Positions 52,989-62,000 of a stretch of 64,000 nucleotides of DNA are shown here, one piece after another. A program made the translations under genes and the position numbers. The notes beneath the pieces are model-generated. The model searched no databases, was not told the origin of the DNA, and saw nothing but the letters and a program-made list of their open reading frames with translations. The DNA lies in assembly GCF_000730645.1 (NCBI RefSeq), contig NZ_BBIU01000026.1, forward strand, positions 1-64,000, read 5' to 3'. The DNA comes from Pseudomonas parafulva NBRC 16636 = DSM 17004. Lineage in GTDB: Bacteria > Pseudomonadota > Gammaproteobacteria > Pseudomonadales > Pseudomonadaceae. Every line of letters begins with the position of its first letter. Positions within the stretch are counted from its first letter, which is position 1.

Positions 52989-54686
52989 ATGATCGACCAT
53001 TTTTGGCAGGATAAGTACCCAGCCGGGATAACGGCGGATATCGATCCGGACGAATTCCCCAGTATCCAGGCGGTACTCAAGCAATCCTGCCAGCGCTTCG
53101 CCGACAAACCGGCCTTCAGCAACCTGGGCAAGACGATCACCTATGGCGAAATGTATGCGCTGTCAGGTGCGTTCGCGGCCTGGCTGCAACAGCATACCGA
53201 CCTCAAGCCCGGTGACCGTATCGCCGTGCAGTTGCCCAACGTGCTCCAGTACCCTGTGGCCGTGTTCGGTGCCATGCGTGCAGGGCTGATCGTGGTCAAC
53301 ACCAACCCGCTGTACACCGCGCGGGAAATGGAACACCAGTTCAACGATTCCGGTGCCAAGGCGCTGGTATGCCTGGCCAACATGGCCCACCTGGCCGAGA
53401 AGGTGGTGCCCAAGACCCAGGTCAGGCACGTGATCGTCACCGAGGTGGCCGACTTGCTGCCACCGATCAAGCGGCTGCTGATCAACAGCGTCATCAAGTA
53501 TGTGAAGAAGATGGTGCCGGCCTACCACCTGCCTCAGGCCGTGCGCTTCAACGACGCCATCGCCCTGGGCAAGGGCCAGCCGGTGGTTGAAGCCAACCCG
53601 CAGGCCCATGACGTGGCGGTGCTGCAGTACACCGGCGGTACCACGGGCGTGGCCAAGGGTGCGATGCTCACCCACCGCAACCTGGTGGCCAACATGCTGC
53701 AGTGCAGGGCCCTGATGGGGGCCAACCTGCATGAAGGCTGCGAAATCCTCATTACCCCGCTGCCGCTGTACCACATCTACGCCTTTACCTTCCATTGCAT
53801 GGCCATGATGCTCATCGGCAACCACAACGTGCTCATCAGCAATCCGCGGGACCTGCCGGCGATGGTCAAGGAGCTGGGCAAATGGAAGTTCACCGGTTTT
53901 GTCGGCCTCAATACCCTGTTCGTGGCCCTGTGCAACAGTGATGCCTTCCGCAGCCTGGACTTCTCCGCCCTGAAAATTACCCTGTCTGGCGGCATGGCCT
54001 TGCAACTGAGCGTGGCCGAGCGCTGGAAGGCCGTTACGGGGTGCGCCATTTGCGAGGGGTACGGCATGACCGAAACCAGCCCTGTGGCGGCGGTGAACCC
54101 GGCCCAGGCCAACCAGGTGGGCACCATTGGCATTCCGGTACCGTCCACCCTGTGCAAGATCATCGACGACGCGGGCAATGAGTTGCCGCTGGGCGAGGTG
54201 GGGGAGTTGTGTGTGAAGGGCCCGCAGGTAATGAAGGGCTACTGGCAGCGCGAAGACGCCACTGCCGAAATACTGGACAGCGAAGGCTGGCTGAAAACCG
54301 GCGACATCGCCTTGATCCAGCCAGACGGCTACATGCGTATCGTTGACCGCAAGAAAGACATGATTCTGGTGTCGGGTTTCAACGTCTACCCCAACGAGCT
54401 GGAGGACGTGCTGGTGGCGTTGCCGGGCGTGTCCCAGTGCGCGGCCATCGGTATACCGGACGAGAAGTCCGGCGAAGTGATCAAGATGTTCATCGTGGTC
54501 AAGCCGGGCATGACCCTGACCAAGGAGCAGGTGATGGAGCACATGCGCGCCAATGTCACCGGCTATAAAGTGCCCCGCCAGATCGAGTTCCGCGATGTGC
54601 TGCCTACCACCAACGTGGGCAAGATCCTGCGCCGCGAGTTACGTGACGAAGAGCTGAAAAAACAAGGTTTGAAGAAGACCGCCTGA
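52989..54686 (+). CDS. fadD1: Long-chain acyl-CoA synthetase (second tandem copy)
   Basis: 565-residue paralogue of the preceding gene, alike along its length (YTGGTTGVAKGAMLTHRNL; EGYGMTETSPVAAVNP; DRKKDMILVSGFNVYPNELE). The pair probably differ in chain-length preference, as shown for the P. aeruginosa enzymes. AAGGAG lies 11 bases upstream. An AATAATAA motif occurs at 52930-52937 in the leader, further from the start than in the first copy. The 285-base spacer suggests its own promoter. Confidence 0.93.
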   Translation: MIDHFWQDKYPAGITADIDPDEFPSIQAVLKQSCQRFADKPAFSNLGKTITYGEMYALSGAFAAWLQQHTDLKPGDRIAVQLPNVLQYPVAVFGAMRAGLIVVNTNPLYTAREMEHQFNDSGAKALVCLANMAHLAEKVVPKTQVRHVIVTEVADLLPPIKRLLINSVIKYVKKMVPAYHLPQAVRFNDAIALGKGQPVVEANPQAHDVAVLQYTGGTTGVAKGAMLTHRNLVANMLQCRALMGANLHEGCEILITPLPLYHIYAFTFHCMAMMLIGNHNVLISNPRDLPAMVKELGKWKFTGFVGLNTLFVALCNSDAFRSLDFSALKITLSGGMALQLSVAERWKAVTGCAICEGYGMTETSPVAAVNPAQANQVGTIGIPVPSTLCKIIDDAGNELPLGEVGELCVKGPQVMKGYWQREDATAEILDSEGWLKTGDIALIQPDGYMRIVDRKKDMILVSGFNVYPNELEDVLVALPGVSQCAAIGIPDEKSGEVIKMFIVVKPGMTLTKEQVMEHMRANVTGYKVPRQIEFRDVLPTTNVGKILRRELRDEELKKQGLKKTA

Positions 54687-54737
54687 GCCTTAAACGCCGT
54701 TGGTAGGGTAACGGCTCAGGGCGCAGATGGGGATCGA

Positions 54738-54754
54738 GGGCTGCTTCGCAGCCC
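54738..54754. repeat. REP-type stem-loop after fadD1
   Basis: GGGCTGC/GCAGCCC stem with a TTC loop, followed by CATCGCCC. This matches a common Pseudomonas REP core. It lies between the convergent fadD1 and oxidoreductase genes and may terminate both. Confidence 0.6.
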
Positions 54755-54766
54755 ATCGCCCTTCGA

Positions 54767-56074
54767 TCAGCGCAATCTCTCCAGCATCTGGTAGTACCAC
54801 ATGCCTGCTGCCAGCAGCGGGTTGCCCAGCAAGTCCCCCATCGGCACACGCACATGCTTGCACTGGGCAAAGGTATCGAACCGTTCCAGCGTACCGGTCA
54901 ACGCCTCGGCCATGATTTCACCCATGATGTGGCTGGTGGCAATACCGTGCCCCGAGTACCCCTGGCAGTACCAGACGTTGCCCGACAGCTTGCCCAGTTG
55001 TGGAATGCGGTTCACCACAATGCCCATGGCGCAGCTCCACTGGAACTCGATGGGTACGCCTTTCAACGCCGGGAACGTGCGCTCGATACAAGGCCGCAAC
55101 TCACCTTCGATATCCCGCGAGTCCCGCCCGGAATAATTGGCACCGCCGCCGAATAACAGCCGTTTGTCCGCGGTCAGCCGGTAGTAGTCGAGCACGAAGC
55201 GGCAGTCATACACGGCCAGGTCCTGCGGGTTGATCTGCTCGGCCAGCTCGCCCAGCGGCGCCGTGGTGACGATGCCGCCCATGGCCGGGAAAATCTTGCC
55301 CTTGAGCTGGCGCTTTTCAAGCGTGTGGTACACGTCCCCGGCCAGCATCACCTGGCGCGCTTCCACCCGGCCATGGGCGGTGACCACTGCCGGGCGCGGG
55401 CCGTGCACGATGTCCAGCACCTCGGAGTTTTCGAACACCAGCGCGCCCAGGCCATGGGCAGCCCGTGCTTCGCCCAGGCACAGGTTGAGCGGGTGCAGGT
55501 GCAGGTTGCGCAGGTTTTTCAGCGCCCCCAGGTACAGCGGGCTTTGCAGGTGGTCTGCCACGGCGGCCTGGTCGAGCATGTGCACCTGATCGCCCATGCC
55601 CCGGCGCTGGGCCTCGGCCTGGAACGCATGCAACTCCCGCAGGTGCGATGGCTTCATGGCCGCGTGCAGGTGGCCATGCTTGAGGTCGCAATCGATACCG
55701 TAGCGCGCCACGCGCTGCTCGATGATCTGGTGCCCGCGCCAGCGCAGGTGCCAGATGAAGTCGTCCACCTCGGCGCCCAGGTGCTGGCGCATTTGCGAAC
55801 GCATGGCTTCGTCGCCAGACAGGCTGCCAGTGACCTGGCCGCCATTGCGCCCGCTGGCGCCCCAGCCAATGCGGTGGGTTTCGATGATGGCGACCTTCAG
55901 GCCGCGCTCGGCCAGCTCCACGGCGGTGGCCACACCGGTGAAGCCACCGCCGATGATCGCCACGTCCACCTGCACCGTGCCCTGAAGCTGGGGGTACTGC
56001 GTGTGGTCGTTGAGGGTGGCGCTGTAGTAGGACGGTGCGCGCTGCGCCGGGCCCTTGTTCAATGCTGCATTCAT
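54767..56074 (-). CDS. FAD-dependent amine oxidoreductase (PuuB-like)
   Basis: 435-residue DAO-fold flavoprotein. The FAD-binding motif VAIIGGGFTGVATAVELAERG is at about 37-57, and HRIGWGASGRNGGQV matches the gamma-glutamylputrescine oxidase type. It lies 24 bases after a glutamine-synthetase-like gene, and together they fit a gamma-glutamylated amine route: the synthetase couples glutamate to the amine and this enzyme oxidises the product. The amine is not known. Confidence 0.85.
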   Translation of the reverse strand: MNAALNKGPAQRAPSYYSATLNDHTQYPQLQGTVQVDVAIIGGGFTGVATAVELAERGLKVAIIETHRIGWGASGRNGGQVTGSLSGDEAMRSQMRQHLGAEVDDFIWHLRWRGHQIIEQRVARYGIDCDLKHGHLHAAMKPSHLRELHAFQAEAQRRGMGDQVHMLDQAAVADHLQSPLYLGALKNLRNLHLHPLNLCLGEARAAHGLGALVFENSEVLDIVHGPRPAVVTAHGRVEARQVMLAGDVYHTLEKRQLKGKIFPAMGGIVTTAPLGELAEQINPQDLAVYDCRFVLDYYRLTADKRLLFGGGANYSGRDSRDIEGELRPCIERTFPALKGVPIEFQWSCAMGIVVNRIPQLGKLSGNVWYCQGYSGHGIATSHIMGEIMAEALTGTLERFDTFAQCKHVRVPMGDLLGNPLLAAGMWYYQMLERLR

Positions 56075-56098
56075 GGCAATTCCTTGTTTGATGGGGGC

Positions 56099-57463
56099 TC
56101 AGGCCTGGTGCAGGTACCAGCGCCAGTCCTGCTCGCTGACTTCGGCCATGAACTGGCGGTACTCGGCGCGCTTGACCTTCAGGTACACGTCAAGGAACTG
56201 CTCGCCAAGCGCCTGCTGGGCCCAACGTGAATGCTGCAGGGCATCGAGGGCGGTCAGCCAGTCGGTAGGCAGGTGTTCGGTGGCCTGGGCATAGCCGTTG
56301 CCTTGCACCGGCGCGCCCGGGTCGAGCTGCTCGCGGATACCGCAGTGGGTGGCGGCGAGGATCGCCGCGGCAGCCAGGTAGGGGTTGGCATCGGCACCGC
56401 AGATCCGGTGCTCCACGTGCCGGCTGGCCGCAGGGCCTCCCGGCACCCGCAGGCTCACTGTGCGGTTGTCGACACCCCAGGTAGGGGCCAGCGGCGCATA
56501 GCTGTTGGCCTGAAAACGCCGGAACGAGTTGGCGTTGGGGCAGAACAGCAGCAGCGAATCACGCAGGTGGCGCAGCATGCCGGCGATGGCCTGGCGCAGC
56601 AGTGGGGTGCCGGCCTTGTCCTCACTGGCAAACAGATTATGGCCGGCGTCATCGGCCAGGCTCAGGTGCATGTGCATGCCGGTGCCGGCCAGTTGCGCGA
56701 ACGGCTTGGCCATGAAGCAGGCCTGCATGCCGTGGGCATGGGCCACACCTTTCACCAGGCGTTTGTAGCGTACCGCCTGGTCCATGGCCTGCAGCGCTTC
56801 ACCGTGCTCCAGGGTGATTTCCACTTGCCCAGGGGCGTACTCCGAAATCGCTGTACGCGCCGGAATGCCTTGGGCCTTGCAGGCTGCATACAGGTCGGCC
56901 AGAAACGGCTCGATCTGCTCCAGCTCGCGCAGCCCGTATACCTGCGTGGTGCGCGGTCGGCCGCCGTCCGTGTCCCGTGCAGGCTGGGGGCGGCCTTGGG
57001 CATCGGGCTGCTGGTCGAGCAGGTAGAACTCCAGTTCGCAGGCCATCACCGGGTGATAGCCGTCGGCCTTGAGTGCCTCGACAGTGCGTACCAGCACATG
57101 GCGCGGGTCGGCGACGCTGGCAGGCAGGCCGTCGTCGGGGTGCATGCTCACCTGCACCGCAGCGGTGGGTATGCGCCGCCAAGGCAGGCGCACCAGGCTG
57201 TTCTCCAGGGGGTAGGCACGGCAGTCGATGTCGCCCACGTCCCACACCAGGCCGGAGTTCTCCACGTCATCGCCATTGAGGGTCAGGCCCAGGATAGTGC
57301 TGGGTAGTGGGCGGCCGCTCTGGTACACGGCCAGCAGTTCATCGCGGTGCAGCAGCTTGCCGCGGGGCACGCCATTGGCGTCGAGGATGAACAGCTCGAA
57401 CAGTTCGATATCGGGGTTGTCGGCCAGAAAACGGTTGGCCTGCTCTACAGGGGCAAAGTGCAT
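56099..57463 (-). CDS. Glutamine-synthetase-family gamma-glutamylamine ligase (PuuA-like)
   Basis: 454-residue class III-type glutamine synthetase relative. The metal/ATP motifs HPVMACELEFYLL, GTGMHMHLSLAD and NSYAPLAPTWGVDNR are present. Such enzymes join glutamate to polyamines or other amines. The start at 57463 gives MHFAPVEQANRFL; the ribosome site is weak. It is the first gene of a two-gene unit with the oxidase. The rest of a puu set (aldehyde dehydrogenase, hydrolase) is not in the window. Confidence 0.85.
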   Translation of the reverse strand: MHFAPVEQANRFLADNPDIELFELFILDANGVPRGKLLHRDELLAVYQSGRPLPSTILGLTLNGDDVENSGLVWDVGDIDCRAYPLENSLVRLPWRRIPTAAVQVSMHPDDGLPASVADPRHVLVRTVEALKADGYHPVMACELEFYLLDQQPDAQGRPQPARDTDGGRPRTTQVYGLRELEQIEPFLADLYAACKAQGIPARTAISEYAPGQVEITLEHGEALQAMDQAVRYKRLVKGVAHAHGMQACFMAKPFAQLAGTGMHMHLSLADDAGHNLFASEDKAGTPLLRQAIAGMLRHLRDSLLLFCPNANSFRRFQANSYAPLAPTWGVDNRTVSLRVPGGPAASRHVEHRICGADANPYLAAAAILAATHCGIREQLDPGAPVQGNGYAQATEHLPTDWLTALDALQHSRWAQQALGEQFLDVYLKVKRAEYRQFMAEVSEQDWRWYLHQA

Positions 57464-57941
57464 GATGAAGTCGCTCGCGGGCGCACGGGGCCGCCGCGCT
57501 GGCAAGCGGCCCAACTGAGTCAATCGGCCAGGGTGTGGCCGGTTTGGGTCACAGAGGCGTAAGCGAGGTATCCGGCGGGCGGGCGTGACGGCAGTGCCAC
57601 AAGGCCCAGAAGGCGAGGATGACATGCACCAGCGGATTTTCCCCGGCACGGCGCCTGGCCTTCGGCAGCGAAGGGCGGGGCGATGGCGGGTTGCTGGGCT
57701 GGAACGGGGTCATGCCTTTGATACTCACATGCGGTGTTGGGGTGATTAAAGCAGTGAATGGCGACCTTTACGTTGGGCATGGCTAAACATTCAGGCTGGC
57801 TGGGCGGCACCGTGTGGGGACCGGTTCAGCCGCGAAAGGGCCTGTACAGGCAGCAGAAAACCCGCAAATCTGCGACAATCCACCCACTTTCCGCATGCCG
57901 ATCATGAAAAAGCAGGCTCACCTGCATCACTCAAAAGCCCC
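57464..57941. other. 478-base intergenic region
   Basis: Divergent spacer between the glutamine-synthetase-like gene and hrpA. A 96-codon minus-strand frame (57520-57810) has no ribosome site, no domain and an arginine/proline-rich composition, so I do not call it. The only other content noticed is a possible leader peptide directly before hrpA (57904-57945). Confidence 0.5.
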
Positions 57942-57945
57942 ATGA
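57904..57945 (+). CDS. Possible 13-codon leader peptide of hrpA
   Basis: An ATG at 57904 opens a 13-codon frame (MKKQAHLHHSKAP) whose TGA overlaps the hrpA ATG as ATGA. The peptide is rich in His and Lys. Its own ribosome site is weak, as is that of hrpA. It could couple translation of hrpA to its own. Existence is uncertain. Confidence 0.3.
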   Translation: MKKQAHLHHSKAP

Positions 57946-60900
57946 CTGACCACGCCATCGACAAACTGCTGCAAAACCTCGACCACGCCATGATTGCCGA
58001 CCGCCATCGCCTGCGCCGGCAAATGCACGAACTGCGCAAGCGCCCCGATGAGGCAAAGCTGGCGCAATGGGTGGACAAAGTGCAGGCCTCCTGCGCCCAG
58101 GCCACCGCGCGCCAGCAAAGCGTGCCTACGGTGCGCTACGACGACAACCTGCCCATCGCGGCCAAGCGCGATGAAATCAAGAAGGCGCTGGCCGAGCATC
58201 AGGTGCTGGTGATTGCCGGCGAAACCGGGTCGGGCAAAACCACCCAGTTGCCCAAGATCTGCCTGGAACTGGGCCGCGGCAGCCATGGCCTGATCGCCCA
58301 CACCCAGCCGCGCCGTATTGCTGCGCGCAGTGTGGCGGCCCGGGTGGCCGAGGAACTCGGCACGCCGCTGGGCGGCCTGGTGGGTTACCAGGTGCGGTTC
58401 GAGGACCAGAGCGATGCCAACACGCTGGTCAAGCTGATGACCGACGGTATTCTGCTGGCTGAAACCCAGCATGACCGCTTTCTGGAGCGCTACGACACCA
58501 TCATCGTCGACGAAGCCCACGAACGCAGCCTGAACATCGACTTCCTGCTTGGCTACCTCAAGACCCTGCTGCACCGCCGCCCCGAGCTGAAACTGATCAT
58601 CACCTCGGCGACCATCGACCTGGAGCGCTTCTCCAGGCACTTCGACGGTGCGCCGATCATCGAGGTGTCCGGGCGCACCTACCCAGTGGACACCTGGTAC
58701 CGGCCGCTGACCAGTGAGCAGGACGAGGAAGGCAACCGGATCGAGGACGACCTCACCGTCGACCAGGCCATCCTCGCCACCCTGGACGAGTTGGCCCAGC
58801 ATGAGCGCGCCGAAGGCAAGGGGCCAGGCGATGTGCTGATCTTTTTGCCGGGCGAGCGGGAGATTCGCGACGCCGCGGAGATCCTGCGCAAGGCCCAGTT
58901 GCGCCACACCGAGATTCTGCCGCTTTACGCCCGGCTGTCGCCGGCCGAGCAGCAGCGCATCTTCCAGCCCCACACCGGGCGCCGGGTGGTACTGGCCACC
59001 AACGTTGCGGAAACCTCGCTGACCGTGCCCGGCATACGCTATGTGATCGATACCGGCACCGCGCGTATCAGCCGTTACAGCTACCGCGCCAAGGTGCAGC
59101 GCCTGCCCATCGAGGCGGTGTCCCAGGCCAGCGCCAACCAGCGCAAGGGCCGCTGTGGCCGGGTGGAACCAGGCATCTGTGTGCGCCTCTACAGCGAAGA
59201 GGATTTCAACAGCCGGCCGGCGTTTACCGACCCGGAGATTCTGCGCACCAACCTGGCGGCGGTGATCCTGCAGATGCTGCACCTGCGCCTGGGCGCCATC
59301 GATGCGTTCCCGTTCATCGAGCCACCCGATGGCAAGGCCATCAGCGACGGTTTCAACCTGTTGCAGGAACTGTCGGCGGTCAACCGCGAGAACCAGCTCA
59401 CGCCCATCGGCCGCCAGCTGGCACGCTTGCCCATCGACCCGCGCCTGGGCCGCATGCTGCTCGAGGGTGCACGCCTGGGTAGCCTGCAGGAAGTGCTCAT
59501 CGTCACCAGTGCGCTGTCGGTACAAGACCCGCGCGAGCGCCCGCCTGAGCGCCAGCAAGCGGCAGACCAGGCGCACGCCCAGTGGAAGGATGTGGATTCG
59601 GACTTTGCTGCACTGGTGAACCTGTGGCGCGGGTTCGAGGAACAACGCCAGGCCTTGACCGCCAACCCGTTGCGCAACTGGTGCCGCAAGCAGTTCCTGA
59701 ATTACCTGCGCTTGCGTGAGTGGCGCGATGCCCATCGGCAGTTGGCGCTGATCTGCCGCGAGCTGCAATTGACGGTAAACAAAGAACCGTGTGACTACCC
59801 GAAGATGCACAAGGCCATCCTCAGTGGCCTGCTCAGCCAGATTGGCCACAAGACCGAAGACGGTGACTACCAGGGGGCACGTCAGCGGCGCTTCTGGGTG
59901 CACCCGTCCTCGGGCCTGGGGCGCAAGCGCCCGCAGTGGGTGATGGCGGCTGAGCTGGTGGAAACCACCAAGCTGTATGCGCGGGTGGTTGCCCGTATCG
60001 AGCCGGACTGGATCGAACCCCTGGCAGGGCACCTGATCAAGAAGAACCACTTCGAACCCCATTGGGAGAAGAAGCGCGGGCAAGTGGTGGCCTACGAGCA
60101 GATCACCCTGTACGGCTTGATCCTGGTAGGGCGCCGGCCGGTTCACTTTGGCCCCATCGACCCTGTCGCATCGCGCGAGCTGTTCATCCGTGAGGGCCTG
60201 GTGGGCGGCGAGATCCAGTCCCGGGCCAAGTGCCTGGCGGCCAACAAGCGCCTGCTTGAAGAATTGGATGAACTGGAAGCCAAGGCCCGGCGCCGGGACA
60301 TTCTGGCAGACGAAGAAACGCTGTACGGGTTTTACGAAGCGCGCCTGCCAGCCGAGATCCACCAGGCCGCCACGTTCGACAGCTGGTACCGCATGGGCAG
60401 CCAGAAGGATGCCAACCTGCTGATCATGCGCGAGGAAGACGTACTGGCCCGTGAGGCCAGTGAAGTTACCGCTGCGCAGTACCCCGACAGCCTGCAGGTG
60501 GGCGAACTGCGCCTGCCGCTGAGCTACCACTTCGAGCCGGGCCACGCCCGCGATGGCGTGACCGTGCGGGTGCCGGCACCGCTGCTGCCCAGCCTGCCGG
60601 GCGAGCGCCTGGAATGGCTGGTGCCCGGTTTGCTGGAGGCCAAGTGCGTGGCACTGGTGCGCAACCTGCCCAAGGCCCTGCGCAAGAACTTCGTGCCGGT
60701 GCCCGACTTCGTCAAGGCCGCGCTGGCGCGCATGGCCTTCGGCCAGGGTGCGCTGCCCCAGGCCCTTGGCCATGAACTGCTGCGCATGACCGGTGCGCGG
60801 GTGTCGGACGAGGCCTGGGAGGAGTCGATCAACCTGGTCGAAGGCCACTTGCGCATGAACATCGAAGTGGTCGACGGCCAGGGCAAGTTCCTGGGCGAAG

Positions 60901-61847
60901 GCCGTGACCTGGCCGAGCTGACGGCACGCTTTGCCGCCGCCAGCCAGGCTGCGCTGGCCGTGCCGCGTGACGCCAAGGGTGACCAACCGGTGCAGGCCAA
61001 AGCGTTCAATGAGGTCAAGCAAACGGCCCAGCAGAACATCGCCGGCCTGTCGATGACGGTTTACCCCGCGCTGGTTGAGGAGCAGGGCGCGGTGCGCGAA
61101 GGGCGTTTCTCGACCCAGGCCGAAGCCCAGTTCCAGCACCGTCGCGCCTTGCAGCGGCTGTTGTTGCAGCAACTGGCCGAACCGGCCAAGTTCCTGCGCG
61201 GCAAGCTGCCGGGGCTGACCGAACTGGGCTTGCTGTACCGCGAGCTGGGCCGGGTGGAAGCGCTGGTCGAGGACATCCTGCTGGCGAGCCTGGACAGCTG
61301 CGTGCTTGAGGGTGAGCAGGCCCTGCCGCGTGATGGCGCCGCGCTGGCGGCGCTGGCTGAACGCAAGCGTGGCAACTGGGCCGAACACGCCGAACGCCTG
61401 GCACGCCAGACGCTGGAGGTGCTGAAGCTGTGGCACGGGCTGCAGAAGCGCTTCAAGGGCAAGATTGACCTGAGCCAGGCTGTGGCGCTGAACGACATCA
61501 AGCAGCAACTGGGCAACCTGGTGTACGCAGGCTTTGTTCGCGAAACACCGTCGGCCTGGTTCAAGGAACTGCCCCGGTACCTCAAGGCGGTGGAACTTCG
61601 CCTGGAGAAACTCGGCTCGCAGGTGCAGAAAGACCGGGTGTGGAGCGGTGAGCTGGCCAACCTGTGGGCGCAATACAAGGCGCGGGCCGACAAGCATGCC
61701 CAGGAAGGCAAGCGCGACGAACAGCTGACGCTTTACCGGTGGTGGCTGGAAGAATATCGCGTGTCGCTGTTCGCCCAGCAGTTGGGTACCAAGGTGCCGA
61801 TTTCTGACAAGCGCCTGAGCAAGCAATGGAGCCAGGTGGAAGGCTAA
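57942..61847 (+). CDS. hrpA: ATP-dependent RNA helicase HrpA
   Basis: 1301-residue DEAH-box helicase, full length for HrpA. The P-loop GETGSGKTT is at 93-101 and the DEAH box at 190-193 (VDEAHERS). A helicase C-terminal domain follows with QRKGRCGR, then HA2, an OB-fold and the long C-terminal extension of DUF3418 type (from about 700). HrpA remodels mRNA or resolves stalled ribosomes in enteric bacteria. No strong ribosome site is present; translation may be coupled to the upstream 13-codon frame. Confidence 0.95.
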   Translation: MTDHAIDKLLQNLDHAMIADRHRLRRQMHELRKRPDEAKLAQWVDKVQASCAQATARQQSVPTVRYDDNLPIAAKRDEIKKALAEHQVLVIAGETGSGKTTQLPKICLELGRGSHGLIAHTQPRRIAARSVAARVAEELGTPLGGLVGYQVRFEDQSDANTLVKLMTDGILLAETQHDRFLERYDTIIVDEAHERSLNIDFLLGYLKTLLHRRPELKLIITSATIDLERFSRHFDGAPIIEVSGRTYPVDTWYRPLTSEQDEEGNRIEDDLTVDQAILATLDELAQHERAEGKGPGDVLIFLPGEREIRDAAEILRKAQLRHTEILPLYARLSPAEQQRIFQPHTGRRVVLATNVAETSLTVPGIRYVIDTGTARISRYSYRAKVQRLPIEAVSQASANQRKGRCGRVEPGICVRLYSEEDFNSRPAFTDPEILRTNLAAVILQMLHLRLGAIDAFPFIEPPDGKAISDGFNLLQELSAVNRENQLTPIGRQLARLPIDPRLGRMLLEGARLGSLQEVLIVTSALSVQDPRERPPERQQAADQAHAQWKDVDSDFAALVNLWRGFEEQRQALTANPLRNWCRKQFLNYLRLREWRDAHRQLALICRELQLTVNKEPCDYPKMHKAILSGLLSQIGHKTEDGDYQGARQRRFWVHPSSGLGRKRPQWVMAAELVETTKLYARVVARIEPDWIEPLAGHLIKKNHFEPHWEKKRGQVVAYEQITLYGLILVGRRPVHFGPIDPVASRELFIREGLVGGEIQSRAKCLAANKRLLEELDELEAKARRRDILADEETLYGFYEARLPAEIHQAATFDSWYRMGSQKDANLLIMREEDVLAREASEVTAAQYPDSLQVGELRLPLSYHFEPGHARDGVTVRVPAPLLPSLPGERLEWLVPGLLEAKCVALVRNLPKALRKNFVPVPDFVKAALARMAFGQGALPQALGHELLRMTGARVSDEAWEESINLVEGHLRMNIEVVDGQGKFLGEGRDLAELTARFAAASQAALAVPRDAKGDQPVQAKAFNEVKQTAQQNIAGLSMTVYPALVEEQGAVREGRFSTQAEAQFQHRRALQRLLLQQLAEPAKFLRGKLPGLTELGLLYRELGRVEALVEDILLASLDSCVLEGEQALPRDGAALAALAERKRGNWAEHAERLARQTLEVLKLWHGLQKRFKGKIDLSQAVALNDIKQQLGNLVYAGFVRETPSAWFKELPRYLKAVELRLEKLGSQVQKDRVWSGELANLWAQYKARADKHAQEGKRDEQLTLYRWWLEEYRVSLFAQQLGTKVPISDKRLSKQWSQVEG

Positions 61848-62000
61848 ACTTCCAGACTTGTGGCACTATTGAGGCAATTTGGGGCCGCCCGCGGCCCCTT
61901 GAGGCAAAGCCCTCGTTTTATAATTGGCACTAAAGTGCCACTACCTGTCATGTTTCCAGCCAGCGCCCAGTGGCGGTGGCCTTCGACCAGAGGAACCACC

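Noticed and set aside
57520-57810. 96-codon minus-strand frame in the spacer before hrpA
   Set aside because: No ribosome site, no recognisable family and a composition like non-coding GC-rich DNA.
57927-61826. A 1299-codon open frame antisense to hrpA over nearly its whole length
   Set aside because: High-GC genes often leave the opposite frame free of stops. The protein is a low-information Leu/Gln/His/Arg mix with no domain, while hrpA on the other strand has every helicase motif.
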